From Planctomycetia bacterium (GTDB taxonomy: Bacteria > Planctomycetota > Phycisphaerae > UBA1845 > Fen-1342), in the NCBI GenBank assembly GCA_015709575.1, contig CP054190.1, forward strand, positions 2,912,616 to 2,976,615: DNA of 64,000 nucleotides, read 5' to 3'. Both the position numbers and the translations under genes were made by a program. Positions within the stretch are counted from its first letter, which is position 1. Each line of letters starts with the position of its first letter. Below are positions 1-9,362 of this stretch, piece by piece. The notes beneath the pieces were generated by a model. That model saw only the letters and a program-made list of their open reading frames with translations, was not told the DNA's origin and did not search any database.

Positions 1-2
1 CA

Positions 3-338
3 TTCGAGACGCTCCTCGACACCATCCGAATCCGACGCCGGCGGCGGCCCAACGCCGTCGCTGGCGACAAAGGCTACAGCTACGGCCGCATCCGCGCTTG
101 GCTGCGGCGGCGACGCATCCAAGCCGTCATCCCAACCCGCAGCGACCAGCCCACGCTGCCGCTCGACAAAGACCAGTACCGCCGGCGAAACGTCGTCGAA
201 CGCTGCATCGGCTGGCTCAAACACTGCCGCCGCATCGCCACCCGATTCGAGAAGCTCGCCCGACACTTCCTCGCCATGATCACGCTCGCCATGATCCAGC
301 GATGTCTACGAATCCTCGATCCGTCAAACAGAACCTAG
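3..338 (+). CDS. IS5-family transposase, C-terminal fragment (5' end outside window)
   Basis: Reading from base 3, this is the second (frame B) half of a DDE transposase that cuts and joins DNA at the element ends. Visible are the GDKGYSYGRIR segment with the second catalytic Asp, and NVVERCIGWLK with the catalytic Glu. The protein ends DPSNRT, and its stop codon lies inside the terminal CTAG. In the complete copy near 44.3-45.1 kb this half is joined to the N-terminal half by a -1 frameshift at an A6G4 run, which would lie upstream of this window. The longer open frame starting at 98 is a shadow that reads through the IS end into the PEP-CTERM gene. Confidence 0.88.
   Translation, partial: FETLLDTIRIRRRRRPNAVAGDKGYSYGRIRAWLRRRRIQAVIPTRSDQPTLPLDKDQYRRRNVVERCIGWLKHCRRIATRFEKLARHFLAMITLAMIQRCLRILDPSNRT
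317..338 (+). repeat. Right terminal inverted repeat of the partial IS5-family element
   Basis: This 22-bp end is identical to the right end at 45215-45236 and is the inverse of the left end at 44287-44308. The outermost four bases are CTAG, which also fit the YTAR target duplicated by IS5-type elements. Confidence 0.85.
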
Positions 339-505
339 GCCATCGGAGGCGACCGAGGGGCTCGATGCGCCTTGCATCTGGTGTTTTTCACTTGGTTACC
401 GCGGTCCCGGTGAGTAAATTCGAAGCTCCATGTGCTCGTTGGCCGGCAACGAACGGAGCAGGCTGGCGCGTCGGACAGGGATTCGTCAATGCGCGGAGGT
501 CGCAC

Positions 506-1111
506 ATGTGCAGTCGTTCTCACGCAGCTCGGGCGCTCTTTCTCGTTGCTGCCTTCCTGGCGGCAGGACCAGTGCCGACGTCGTTAGCGCAGGTTGTCAT
601 TGACTTCAACGGTCTGGCTGCCACGCACGACCTGCTAACTGTCGGTCCATATTCCGAGGACGCACACACCATCACAAGCACGGTTGGCGGCCTTCTCGCC
701 GAAATCAACGGGTTTCAGCCCAACGGGCTCTTCCTACGGGGCCAAACGTCCATCCCGCAGGTCGTGCGGATCATGAACGAGGCGAACGACCCGTTCGACC
801 TGCTTTCGATCGCCATCGGCGACAATACGACCGCGAGCGCGGTGACGGTGACGGTGACGGGTTCGAGCGGTATCAATCGACTGATCGTCGACGGCGATGT
901 GGGTTTGGTAGCGAGCTTCGGGGAGGACTGGCGTGGCCTCGATTGGGTGGACGTCCGGGTCTCGTCCAGTCCGTCCGGCGCGCCGGGGCAGTTTTCGGCG
1001 GACAATATCACGTTGCGCACTGTACCTGAGCCCGGCAGCTTGGCCCTGCTCGTGCTCGCCGCCGCGTTTGCAGTGCGCAAGTTGCGGAGCAGGTCCCGGG
1101 ATACTGCATGA
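506..1111 (+). CDS. PEP-CTERM sorting domain protein
   Basis: This is a secreted surface protein of about 201 residues with no recognised catalytic domain. ATG 506 was chosen because GGAGGT lies 5 bases upstream (495-500) and a signal peptide follows at once (hydrophobic ALFLVAAFLAAG, ending near SLAQ). The C terminus has VPEPGSLALLVLAAAFAV followed by Arg/Lys-rich RKLRSRSR, the PEP-CTERM tripartite signal recognised and cleaved by exosortase. The middle is Thr/Val/Gly-rich and probably beta-structured. No exosortase or polysaccharide gene is adjacent. The open frame continues upstream into the IS only by chance. Confidence 0.85.
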   Translation: MCSRSHAARALFLVAAFLAAGPVPTSLAQVVIDFNGLAATHDLLTVGPYSEDAHTITSTVGGLLAEINGFQPNGLFLRGQTSIPQVVRIMNEANDPFDLLSIAIGDNTTASAVTVTVTGSSGINRLIVDGDVGLVASFGEDWRGLDWVDVRVSSSPSGAPGQFSADNITLRTVPEPGSLALLVLAAAFAVRKLRSRSRDTA

Positions 1112-1302
1112 GGATCGCCAACTGCGGTGGTCATTTCTTCTCGCGCCTGGTGCGGCAACATGCCGGACCTGATTCTCTACTGCGGTAGGTTCTTCATGCT
1201 TGGAGAACATACGCCCGCCGGTTGACCGATCAGATGATGAGGAAAATGCCGCCCCCGACCCGATAGACTGTCGATCGCAGAGATGGCTTCATGCGTCGCA
1301 TC

Positions 1303-2151
1303 TCAGAACAAGAATCGAAGCCCGATCACGACCGCGAAGTCCGTCTCGGGCCGCCAGTCGAGTCGCTGTAACACCGGCAATTGAACCGATAGTTCGAGCA
1401 CCCAGGATTCGGCTTCGTACATGATGCCGGGCGACAGAAACACCTCGTGGTCGCCGTTGGTTTCGTAGAGGCCGTTCAGCTCAAACGCTGCGTACCAGGC
1501 GCCCTTCGTGTCGGCCGTGTACTGCTCGGGGTGGAACCGAAAAAGATACGCGGCGTCGTAGCGGAAGAGGTCCGCCTCGCCTTCGCCGGCCAGCAACGGT
1601 GCATCGTCGCCGTCGGTCGTGAACTTCCATGCGCCCGAGAGATTGACGCCGTGACGGCCCGTCACTTGCGTATACGCGAGGCCGAGAATCGGATCGAATG
1701 AGTAGCTTGAAAACTCACTCTGCCCCAGCGGCCACTCCATCCCGCCGAAGAGCGCGAGGCGTTGCGTATCGAGCGGGCTGGTGTCGTTGCGCCAGACGCG
1801 CCACTTCAGCAGCGTCGTCAGGTCGCCGATACCGAAAGACTCTTCCGTGCCGGCAGAGGTGCGGTTGGACTGCCAGCGCTGTTCGAGCGGGAACCGGATG
1901 CTCGCAGACCAGTCCGGGGCGATGCCGAAGTTCAGCGTGTTCGAAAGGTTCAACTGATGCGTGTCGCCCCAGGGCGATGAAGGAGCATCATCGAGGTAGA
2001 AGTAGCGAAGCTGCGGCTTGAAGATAAACGTTCCGGGTCCGGGCTGGGTCGCGGACTCATAGGCGTTCGGCGGCTCCTGAGCGATGGCGGTCAGCGAGCC
2101 GATCGTCACTGCTACAAACGCGCCGGCGAAGCGTAGTGTCACATGCGGCAT
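1303..2151 (-). CDS. Predicted outer-membrane beta-barrel protein of the metal-resistance operon
   Basis: This is a 282-residue protein with a signal peptide (FAGAFVAVTIGSLTAIAQ) and alternating aromatic/polar strands throughout, ending in the aromatic residue typical of outer-membrane barrels (GLRFLF). ATG 2151 is preceded by GGAGG about 9 bases upstream. It resembles the broad transporter/MetA-pathway class of barrels found beside metal-efflux genes, but I cannot name a substrate. It is the last gene of a leftward series: sigma factor, anti-sigma factor, multicopper oxidase, HMA lipoprotein, barrel. That position suggests a role in outer-membrane copper handling; this is inference from context. 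Confidence 0.7.
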   Translation of the reverse strand: MPHVTLRFAGAFVAVTIGSLTAIAQEPPNAYESATQPGPGTFIFKPQLRYFYLDDAPSSPWGDTHQLNLSNTLNFGIAPDWSASIRFPLEQRWQSNRTSAGTEESFGIGDLTTLLKWRVWRNDTSPLDTQRLALFGGMEWPLGQSEFSSYSFDPILGLAYTQVTGRHGVNLSGAWKFTTDGDDAPLLAGEGEADLFRYDAAYLFRFHPEQYTADTKGAWYAAFELNGLYETNGDHEVFLSPGIMYEAESWVLELSVQLPVLQRLDWRPETDFAVVIGLRFLF

Positions 2152-2197
2152 TCAAGAACCCTCCGTCGGCGGCTGCGGGCAGCCGGGCAGGCTATGC

Positions 2198-2545
2198 TCA
2201 TGGGCGTTCGATCTTGTTCAGCGTGAAGCCGCCCGCTTCAACGGCAGCGGCCAGCTCTTTATCACTGGGTTGGGTGCCATCCGCGAAGCGGACCTTGACG
2301 AGCCCCGATCCCAGATCGACATCCACGTTTTGCACACCGCTCACCTTCAGAAGCTGCTTGTCTATGTTGTGCGCGCAAAGTGGACAGGCGAGTCCGTGTA
2401 CAGTCAGCGTGGCCGACTGCGCCGCTGTTGATTCCGCCGCGGCGCGCGGTGCGGGCTGCGTTCCCGGTTCACCGCGATCGGCTGAAGCGCAGCCGAGGAA
2501 CGCAAGCAGCAAAGTCGCGCAACCGAACCATGTGATCTTCCGCAT
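2198..2545 (-). CDS. Heavy-metal-associated (HMA) domain lipoprotein
   Basis: This is a 115-residue lipoprotein with one ferredoxin-like HMA domain. ATG 2545 is preferred because GGAGAG sits 4-5 bases upstream, although an upstream GTG is also open. The signal peptide ends in LLAFLGC (lipobox), followed by a short Ala/Pro linker. The domain runs from about residue 48 to the end (TLTVHGLACPLCAHNIDKQL), with metal ligands in CPLC, a variant of the usual CxxC, then GVQNVDVDL and the typical beta-alpha-beta end. It probably binds Cu(I) at the cell envelope and passes it to the neighbouring oxidase or export proteins. It lies 46 bases before the barrel gene and 58 after the oxidase. Confidence 0.85.
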   Translation of the reverse strand: MRKITWFGCATLLLAFLGCASADRGEPGTQPAPRAAAESTAAQSATLTVHGLACPLCAHNIDKQLLKVSGVQNVDVDLGSGLVKVRFADGTQPSDKELAAAVEAGGFTLNKIERP

Positions 2546-2602
2546 CAATCTCTCCACGGTCGTGATCAGAGTTCAATACCGCAGCGGGGGTTCAAGCCGC
2601 GG

Positions 2603-4230
2603 TCATTCGATTCGCAGATTCCGCATCATGCCGCTGTCGCTGTGTTCGAGGTTGTGGCAGTGATACACATATGTGCCAGCAAAATCCCCGAAACGAATCA
2701 GCAGACGAACGCGCTCGCCGGGCATCAGGAGCACCGTGTCCTTCCAGCCCTCGTCCACGTATCCGTGTCGTACGGACTCCCATCCGGCCATGTATGACTC
2801 ATTGACGCTACGGCTCAATACCTGGAATTGTGCGCCATGAATGTGAACTGGGTGGTTCATGGCCATCGGGGCCGTCTCGTTCAGAAGTTCCCAAACTTCG
2901 AGCTGGTCGAAGGGGATTATCTCATCAGCGGCGACGCCGTTCTCCGAAAACTGACGCCCGTTGAAGCCCCAGTGCATTCCCATCCCCGCCATGCCCATGC
3001 TGACCGACACCGCGAACTGACGGGGCGAATCGGCGTTGACCGCGTCTTCGAGCCGATACCTGGAAATGTTCGAGAGTTTCGTCGGCAGCGTGAGTGTTTC
3101 GGACTCGGCCCGATCGACCAGAACCCGCATGACCGTGAAGGCGCTCCGTTCGTCGGCCCGGCGATCGACTGTGCCGGCCCGGAACCGGCTTTCATGCCGC
3201 CGTGCATGGCGTGGCCCATCCCGCCCATCATCATCCCGTCCATGCCGATGTCGGTGCCCGTAAACGCGAGACTCTCCAGCGCAAACTCGGTTCCGACAGT
3301 GCGCCCGGAGAAATCCGCCCACACATCGACGCGCTCGCCGGGGCCAAGCGTCACGTATTCGCGCGCGGCGGGGACGCCCAGCAGGCCGCCGTCGGTCGCG
3401 ATGGCGATCAGTCGCGTTCCATCGGTCCACGCGAGCTTATAGGTGCGCGAGTTCGATCCGTTGACGAGTCGCAGACGGTAGGCGCGCGTCGCGACGCTTA
3501 GTCGGTAAGACGGGCGACCATTCACCAGGACTTGGTCACCGAGAAATCCGTCCATCATCTGCCCGGTTTGCGGAGGGTAGACGAGCTGATTGTCCGCGTC
3601 GAAAGAGCGATCCTGAATGACGAGTGGAGCGTCGAAGTCTCCCGTCGGCAGGCCGGCAGCCGTTTCCTCATCGTTCGAGACGAGCAGCAGGCCGGCCAAC
3701 CCGGCGTAGACCTGGCTCGCAGTGCTGCCGTGCGTGTGCGGGTGGAACCAGAAGGTTCCGGCGCGATCACGCACTTCGAACTCGTAGACGAACTCGTCGC
3801 CCGGTCCAACCGCTGCGGTCGGATGACCGTCCTGGTTTGCCGGGACGCGCATGCCGTGCCAGTGGATGATCGTCGGCTCGGTAAGGTCGTTCTGGAGACG
3901 GACGCGGAGCCGATCGCCGGTGCGGGCGCGGATGATCGGCCCGAAGTACGAACCTTCGACGGCAGTAACCCGTGCCGGATCGCCAGCAATCAGCTCCGGC
4001 TCGTACGTGAGCGTCCGAGTTGCTGCACCAACGAATACCTGCGTCGTGGCGGACTTGGCCCGAAGGCGCAAGTCGAGTGTGGGCTCGAAGTTGGGGTCGA
4101 GCTTCCCGACTCTTGACTCGCCCGGAATGGCTGGACATCCGCCGATCGAAAGGCCCAAAGTGGCCGTGAGCAGACCCGCCAGTGCTACCGTATTCGCGCG
4201 ATGCGTCCTACACACTCTCCAAGTGAGCAC
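2603..4230 (-). CDS. Multicopper oxidase with Met-rich loop, broken by an apparent single-base deletion
   Basis: This is a CueO/CotA-like three-cupredoxin oxidase, expected to oxidise Cu(I) to Cu(II) in the periplasm. GTG 4230 is the best start (GGAGGT then 6 bases); an ATG at 4236 abuts the same GGAGGT and a TTG at 4272 is open. A signal with a possible lipobox (LSIGGC) follows. Copper ligand motifs in order are HWHG, HPHTHG, HPVHIHG and HCHNLEHSDSGM, so all four His clusters are present. A methionine-rich loop (GMDGMMMGGMGHAMHGGM) precedes the break. The N-terminal frame is lost near 3140 and the C-terminal third continues in another frame. Adding one G to the GG at 3140-3141 would restore NGAPFTVMRV. 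This is either a sequencing error or a real inactivating mutation. Confidence 0.88.
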
Positions 4231-4351
4231 GTGCATACCTCCGCTGCCGAGCTTTCGATCACACGGCTGCAACGTTGGATGCTTCGGTCGGGAGGTTTCT
4301 TCCGTCGCAATTCAGGGATTCGATGAGTTTCCGGAAAGCGGCGCGCGGAAC

Positions 4352-5200
4352 TCAGGGATGAGAGTGACCGGCTCCGGCCTGAAAATCCGGCGCGACGGCA
4401 TGGAGTATCGCCGGCAGTTCCTTGGATTCATCCAACCGGCTCAGGACGCAGTGGCACGTAGTCACGTCGGTAACGTGAACGAGACGCCACTCGCCGACAT
4501 CGACCCGATGGCCGCGATGTTCACCGACGACGCACGGGTGGTCGCGATACGTTCCGTAGTCTTCAGGGTGGATTGCACGGTGGAAGATGGTTCCGATGAA
4601 CTCGCCATCACGGCGGTAGATCGCGGCGGCGGCCGGAGCATCGCCAATCCGGAGGGCGAATGCCTCTTGTAGCGCGAACCCTCCAGGCAAATCCTCCGGA
4701 ACCGCAAAGTTCAGTTGAGGTGCATGCCGTCGAGCCTCCGAAGCGGACACGCGACGGCCCTTGTAGAGGTCCACAAACTGTCGGAACGCCTTCTCGGCAT
4801 CCCCGGACAGCCCGTTGAGAAGCACGGAGAAATCAACCGGTGCCGCCTGCGCGGTGGAAATGAGACCAGGACCGCCACTTAGGAGCCACAAGCCGCCGAC
4901 GGCCACGAGCAGGCAAGCAGCAGCAGCCGCGAAGAGGCGAAGGCGCAGGAAAAGGCCGCGCGCCCGCGGGGTGGGTGCCGGACTTACATGATTCGCGATC
5001 CGATCCCACAACGCAGGCGGTACGGTGCCGCACCCACAGCCGCACGACTTGATGCGATCGCCCAGTGCCCGAATGTCGCGAATTTCGCACTGGCAGGAGT
5101 CGCACGAGCACACGTGAGTGTCGACAACGGCGCGCGACTCGGCGTCGAGTTCGCTGTCGACGTACGGACCCAGAAGTTCGCGCACCTCATCGCAACGCAT
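4352..5200 (-). CDS. Cysteine-rich anti-sigma factor with zinc-finger (ZAS) domain and one membrane helix
   Basis: This membrane anti-sigma factor is expected to hold the ECF sigma factor encoded just upstream. ATG 5200 follows GAGGAAG at good spacing; a GTG at 5218 overlapping the sigma stop is also possible. Numbering from the GTG, the N terminus has the ZAS signature H35-x3-C39-x2-C42. Extra cysteines occur at 9, 37, 44, 59, 61 and 63, including CGCGC. One membrane segment (LRLFAAAAACLLVAVGGLWLL) follows near residues 92-112, then a periplasmic domain with a CHC motif and a GHSHP C terminus. The surplus Cys/His suggest metal sensing, which fits the copper genes on both sides but is inference. 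Confidence 0.87.
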   Translation of the reverse strand: MRCDEVRELLGPYVDSELDAESRAVVDTHVCSCDSCQCEIRDIRALGDRIKSCGCGCGTVPPALWDRIANHVSPAPTPRARGLFLRLRLFAAAAACLLVAVGGLWLLSGGPGLISTAQAAPVDFSVLLNGLSGDAEKAFRQFVDLYKGRRVSASEARRHAPQLNFAVPEDLPGGFALQEAFALRIGDAPAAAAIYRRDGEFIGTIFHRAIHPEDYGTYRDHPCVVGEHRGHRVDVGEWRLVHVTDVTTCHCVLSRLDESKELPAILHAVAPDFQAGAGHSHP

Positions 5201-5214
5201 CGTTGTGTTCTTCC

Positions 5215-5850
5215 TCACAAGCGCTTCGCGGGCAGGCGGGCTGACTCGCCCTCCTGCACGTGACGGTTTGGATGCATGGAGCCCGCTTTTTCTTCCGGCC
5301 GCGGATTGAAATCCACCAATCGCTCGCGCATCTGTTCACGGGCCCGGTTCAGTCGCGACGCCACCGTGCCCATCGCGATCTCCAGGACATCGCTGATGGC
5401 CCTGTAATCGAGGCCCTCCTGATAGCGCAGCAGCAGAATGGCACGGTCTATCGGGCTTAGCGTATCCAGGGCCGCCGCCACATCGAGATGCGTTTCCGTA
5501 TTTTGGCCGTTGTGTCGCGGGTCAGAGCGCGACGCAGCGACCGCGGGGTCGAGCGACGTCGGCGACTTTCGTCGCAGCCATTGAAGTGCTTCATTCACAG
5601 CGATCCGGTACAGCCACGTGCTGAACCCGGAACGCTCGTCAAACGTCGCAATCGCCGAGAACGCCTTGACATACGTCTCCTGGGCGAGGTCCTCGGCCAC
5701 ATCGCGCGAGTGTGTCATACGAACGAGCACGCGGAATACGCGCTCGCAGGTCTGCTCGTACAGCGCACGCTGGGCGTCGCGGTCGCCCCGCTGACATCGG
5801 GCAACGAGCTCGTGTTCGGTGATCGTTGGGGCACGCGCCGGGCTATTCAC
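5215..5850 (-). CDS. ECF-type RNA polymerase sigma factor
   Basis: This is a 211-residue sigma-70 family protein of the extracytoplasmic type. Region 2 is clear (DVAEDLAQETYVKAF, then GFSTWLYRIAVNEALQWLRRK), and region 4 has the helix-turn-helix DYRAISDVLEIAMGTVASRLNRAREQMRERL. Regions 1 and 3 are absent, as expected for ECF factors. The start is GTG 5850. Its stop overlaps the possible GTG start of the anti-sigma gene, so the two are probably translationally coupled. It lies at the centre of the copper block, transcribed away from the YHS/CopA/Cus operon and towards the oxidase genes, so both operons are candidate targets. Confidence 0.93.
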   Translation of the reverse strand: MNSPARAPTITEHELVARCQRGDRDAQRALYEQTCERVFRVLVRMTHSRDVAEDLAQETYVKAFSAIATFDERSGFSTWLYRIAVNEALQWLRRKSPTSLDPAVAASRSDPRHNGQNTETHLDVAAALDTLSPIDRAILLLRYQEGLDYRAISDVLEIAMGTVASRLNRAREQMRERLVDFNPRPEEKAGSMHPNRHVQEGESARLPAKRL

Positions 5851-6050
5851 TCCATGAGCTTATCCGCGATGCCGCCGCCATCCAAGTGGCGGACCGATCC
5901 GGCAGCCTCCGTGCGAATCGGTTTTTCGTGAATCTCGATCCTCAGCCGAAAGAAAACGCGTCGCTGTCGCATCGAATGGAGCAATCGGCGCGAATTGCCA
6001 CGTCACAGCGACGGGCCGCGTCGAGCTCGAATCGTTTCGGAGATTCAACC
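5851..6050. promoter_or_regulatory. Divergent intergenic region between the two halves of the copper block
   Basis: About 200 bases separate the sigma-factor start (leftward) from the triple-YHS gene start (rightward), so promoters for both operons should lie here. I could not pick a convincing -35/-10 pair or operator by eye, and no separate metal-responsive repressor gene (CueR, CsoR, CopY type) was found nearby. Confidence 0.35.
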
Positions 6051-6764
6051 ATGCGCGCGACTTGCTGCACGACACTCGCGGCCACGCTGTTCTGGCTGCT
6101 TCCACTCAACATTACCTGGGCACAGGAGCACGGCGGTCATCACGCACAGGAGGGCAAGAAGCCCGCTGAGCAGAAAGCGCCCGATCAGGCCAAGGAGCTT
6201 CCGGTTTGTCCGGTCATGGGCGAAGCGGTCGATTTCCACGTCAAGACGATGACGGATGATGGTCCGGTCTACTTCTGCTGCGACATGTGCATTCCGAAGT
6301 TCAAAAAGGACCCCGCGAAGTACGCCGAGAAGCTCGCGACCCAGCGCGCGGCGCTTGCGAAGCTCGATCGCGTGCAGGTGAGCTGCCCGGTCGACGCAAA
6401 AAGCGTGGACGGAAAGCTGACGGCCGAAATAGGCGGACACAAGATCGCCTTCTGCTCGAAGGATTGCCAGGCGAAGTACGCCGAGCACCCAGGCGCTTTC
6501 AAAGCCAAGCTCGCGGACAGCTACACATACCAGACGCGCTGCCCTATCAGCGGCGAGCAGATTCAGCCAAACGTGTTCACCAACATCAGTACGGGACAGC
6601 GGATCTACTTCTGCTGCGCGAGCTGCGGTGACAAACTGCTCAAAGATCCCGCCAAGTACGCGCCGAAGCTGGCGGAACAGGGCGTCAAGATCGACCCGAA
6701 GAAAGTCACGGCCGCTGACCCCAAGCCCAAGTCGGACGATCACGGCGGGCACAAACACCCGTAG
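6051..6764 (+). CDS. Secreted protein with three tandem YHS metal-binding domains
   Basis: This is a 237-residue exported protein. ATG 6051 is followed by a signal peptide (CTTLAATLFWLLPLNITWAQ) and a His-rich stretch (EHGGHHAQ). Three YHS-type modules follow, each with paired cysteines: CPVMGE with YFCCDMC (about 54-85), CPVDAK with FCSKDC (about 118-145), and CPISGE with YFCCASC (about 164-195). Each ends in the usual F/L-x-x-DPAKYA or related helix. The C terminus is HGGHKHP. YHS domains occur in copper and silver handling proteins. As the first gene of the rightward operon, this is probably a periplasmic Cu(I)/Ag(I) buffer or chaperone; the function is inferred. Confidence 0.85.
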   Translation: MRATCCTTLAATLFWLLPLNITWAQEHGGHHAQEGKKPAEQKAPDQAKELPVCPVMGEAVDFHVKTMTDDGPVYFCCDMCIPKFKKDPAKYAEKLATQRAALAKLDRVQVSCPVDAKSVDGKLTAEIGGHKIAFCSKDCQAKYAEHPGAFKAKLADSYTYQTRCPISGEQIQPNVFTNISTGQRIYFCCASCGDKLLKDPAKYAPKLAEQGVKIDPKKVTAADPKPKSDDHGGHKHP

Positions 6765-6855
6765 TGCGCCGTGCCACAACTGCCAGAAACGTCGAACGAT
6801 GATCACGGCATCATGGACGACGGAGCAGCGACGCGGCGACATTGGGAGGCGCGGC

Positions 6856-9362
6856 ATGGCAATCGACCCGGTCTGCGGAATGACTGTGACCCCCGAAACC
6901 GCCAAGGGCTCGCACGAATATCGCGGCCAAATGTACTACTTCTGTAATCCCGGCTGTCTCGACAAGTTCCGCAGCGATCCGGATGCATACCTGGGAAAAC
7001 TTGCACCGTATGTCAGCGGAGAAACGCACGGGTCCACCGCCGGGCCGCAGGGCGCGCCGCTGCGCAGCCCCGCGCACGATCACGCCCGGTCTGGTGCACG
7101 GTCCGCCACGTCTCCGGCGGGATCACGCGGCTCCGATGCAATTCACACGTGCCCCATGCATCCGGAGGTCCGCCAACCGGGTCACGGCTCGTGCCCAAAA
7201 TGCGGCATGCCGCTCGAACCTCTCGAAATTGTAGCGCCGGCGAGCATCACCCAGTACATCGCCCGATGCACCCCGAAATTGTCCGCGACGGGCCGGGAAT
7301 CTGTCCCATCTGCGGTATGGCGCTGGAGCCGCGCACCGTTACGGCAGCAAGTGCTCCGAATCCGGAACTGATCGACATGACGCGGCGGTTCTGGGTGGCC
7401 GCAGCGCTTGCTCTACCGGTCATGCTCCTGGCGATGGGCCACCCGATCCCCGGCGACCCGCTCGGCCACATCGCGTCGCCGCGCGTGCTGGCATGGCTGG
7501 AGCTGGTCCTGTGTACGCCGGTGGTGTTGTGGGCGGGCTGGCCGCTGCTGCTCCGCGGCTGGCGGTCTTTGGTCAACCGCAGTCTGAACATGTTCACATT
7601 GATCGCGATGGGCGTGGGAGTAGCGTACGTGTACAGCGTGGTGGCCACGCTTGCCCCCGCCATTTTCCCGGCTTCGTTTCGCGACGCGCACGGTAAGGTC
7701 GGGCTGTACTTCGAGGCCGCGGCGGTGATCACGGCACTCGTCCTGCTGGGGCAGGTGCTGGAGCTGCGGGCGCACAGCCAGACCAGCGGCGCGATCCGCG
7801 CGCTGCTCGGGCTGGCCCCGAAGACGGCCCGGCTCATCCACGACGACGGCCGCGAGGAGGATATTCCGTTGGAGGATGTGCAGGTCGGGCAGCGGCTGCG
7901 CGTACGACCGGGCGAAAAGGTGCCGGTGGACGGGAAGCTGCTCGACGGCGCGAGCGCAGTGGATGAATCCATGATGACCGGCGAGTCAATGCCGCTGAGC
8001 AAACACGTGGGCGATCCGGTGATCGCCGGCACGGTGAACGGCACGGGCAGCTTCGTCATGCAAGCCGAAAAGATCGGGCGGGAGACGCTGCTGGCGCAAA
8101 TCGTGCAGATGGTCAGCGAGGCCCAGCGCAGCCGCGCGCCAATTCAGCGCCTGGCCGACAAGGTCGCGGGCTGGTTTGTGCCCGCGGTTATGCTCGTGGC
8201 CGCCGTCACGTTCGTCGTCTGGGCGCTCTTCGGCCCGCAGCCGCCCTTCGCCTACGCCGTGGTGAATGCGGTTGCCGTGCTGATCATCGCGTGCCCGTGC
8301 GCGCTGGGCCTCGCGACACCGATGTCGATCATGGTGGGCGTCGGCCGCGGGGCGAACGCGGGTGTACTGATCAAGAACGCCGAGGCGCTGGAGACGCTTG
8401 AGAAGATCGATACGTTGGTCGTGGACAAGACCGGAACGCTCACCGAGGGCAAGCCAAGGCTCGTCTCGATTGTCGCGTCGCCAGGGCACACGGAAGAGGA
8501 GTTGCTGCGCCTGGCTGGCAGCCTCGAACGCGGCAGCGAACATCCGCTGGCCGCCGCGATCATCGCCGGCGCGGCTGAGCGTAAAGTCGAACTGGCCCCC
8601 GTGGAACACTTTCAATCCCTGACCGGCCGGGGGATCGCGGGCAGCGTGGACAGTCGGGCAGTCGCGCTGGGGAATCGCATGCTGCTCGAAGAGCGGCACG
8701 TCGACCCCGGCCCGCTCGCGGAGCAGGCCGAACGACTTCGTGCCGACGGACAGACCGTGATGTTTGTGAGTGTGGACGGCGCGGCCGCCGGGTTGCTGGG
8801 CGTAGCCGACCCGATCAAGAGTTCGACCGCCGAAGCCATCCGCCTGCTCAGGGACGACGGGGTCCGGCTGATCATGCTCACCGGGGACAGCCGAACCACG
8901 GCCCTTGCCGTGGCGAAGAAACTCGGCCTCGATCAGGTCGAGGCGGAAGTGCTGCCCGATCAGAAGAACCAGGTCATCAAACGATTGCGGAGTGAAGGTC
9001 GGATCGTGGCAATGGCCGGCGACGGCGTGAATGACGCCCCCGCGCTGGCGCAGGCCGATGTGGGCATCGCGATGGGAACGGGGACGGATGTGGCGATGCA
9101 GAGCGCCGGCGTCACGCTCGTGAAGGGCGACCTGCGTGGCATTGCGCGGGCTCGAACCCTGAGCAGCGCCACCATGCGGAATATCCGTCAGAACCTGTTC
9201 TTTGCGTTCATTTACAACGCGCTGGGCGTGCCGATCGCCGCCGGAATCCTGTATCCGATCTTCGGAATCTTGCTCAGCCCGATGATCGCGGCAGCGGCAA
9301 TGAGCCTGAGTTCTGTTTCCGTGATCGGGAACGCGTTGCGACTGCGTCAAGCGAGCCTTTAA
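6856..9362 (+). CDS. copA: Copper-translocating P1B-type ATPase with YHS and HMBD domains, frameshifted near 7260
   Basis: This ATP-driven inner-membrane pump exports Cu(I) or Ag(I). ATG 6856 has GGGAGG about 6 bases upstream. Domains in order are YHS ([17 protein letters not shown]), a first HMBD ([21 protein letters not shown]), a second HMBD ([22 protein letters not shown]), then the ATPase core. Core motifs are [45 protein letters not shown], and the P1B-1 signatures YN and MSLSS in the last helices. The frame breaks in the second HMBD: inserting T between 7260 and 7261 turns ATCGCCCGATG into ATCTGCCCGATG and restores YICPMHPEIV. From 7149 the downstream frame alone still encodes the whole catalytic core. 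Confidence 0.92.

Larger units (their letters stand above)
1..338 (+). mobile_element. IS5-family insertion sequence, right-hand part, cut by the window edge
   Basis: This is the 3' end of an IS5-family element. Where I compared it with the complete element at 44287-45236 (reverse complement), the first 60 bases and the terminal repeat are identical. It carries the C-terminal part of the transposase and the right terminal inverted repeat, ending in CTAG at 335-338. The left part lies outside the window. The two copies are in opposite orientation about 44 kb apart. Confidence 0.9.

Noticed and set aside
98..1111. Long open frame reading from the IS into the PEP-CTERM gene as one 337-residue protein
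   Set aside because: The first part is the transposase in a wrong frame and the rest up to 505 has shadow composition. A strong Shine-Dalgarno and signal peptide place the real start at 506.
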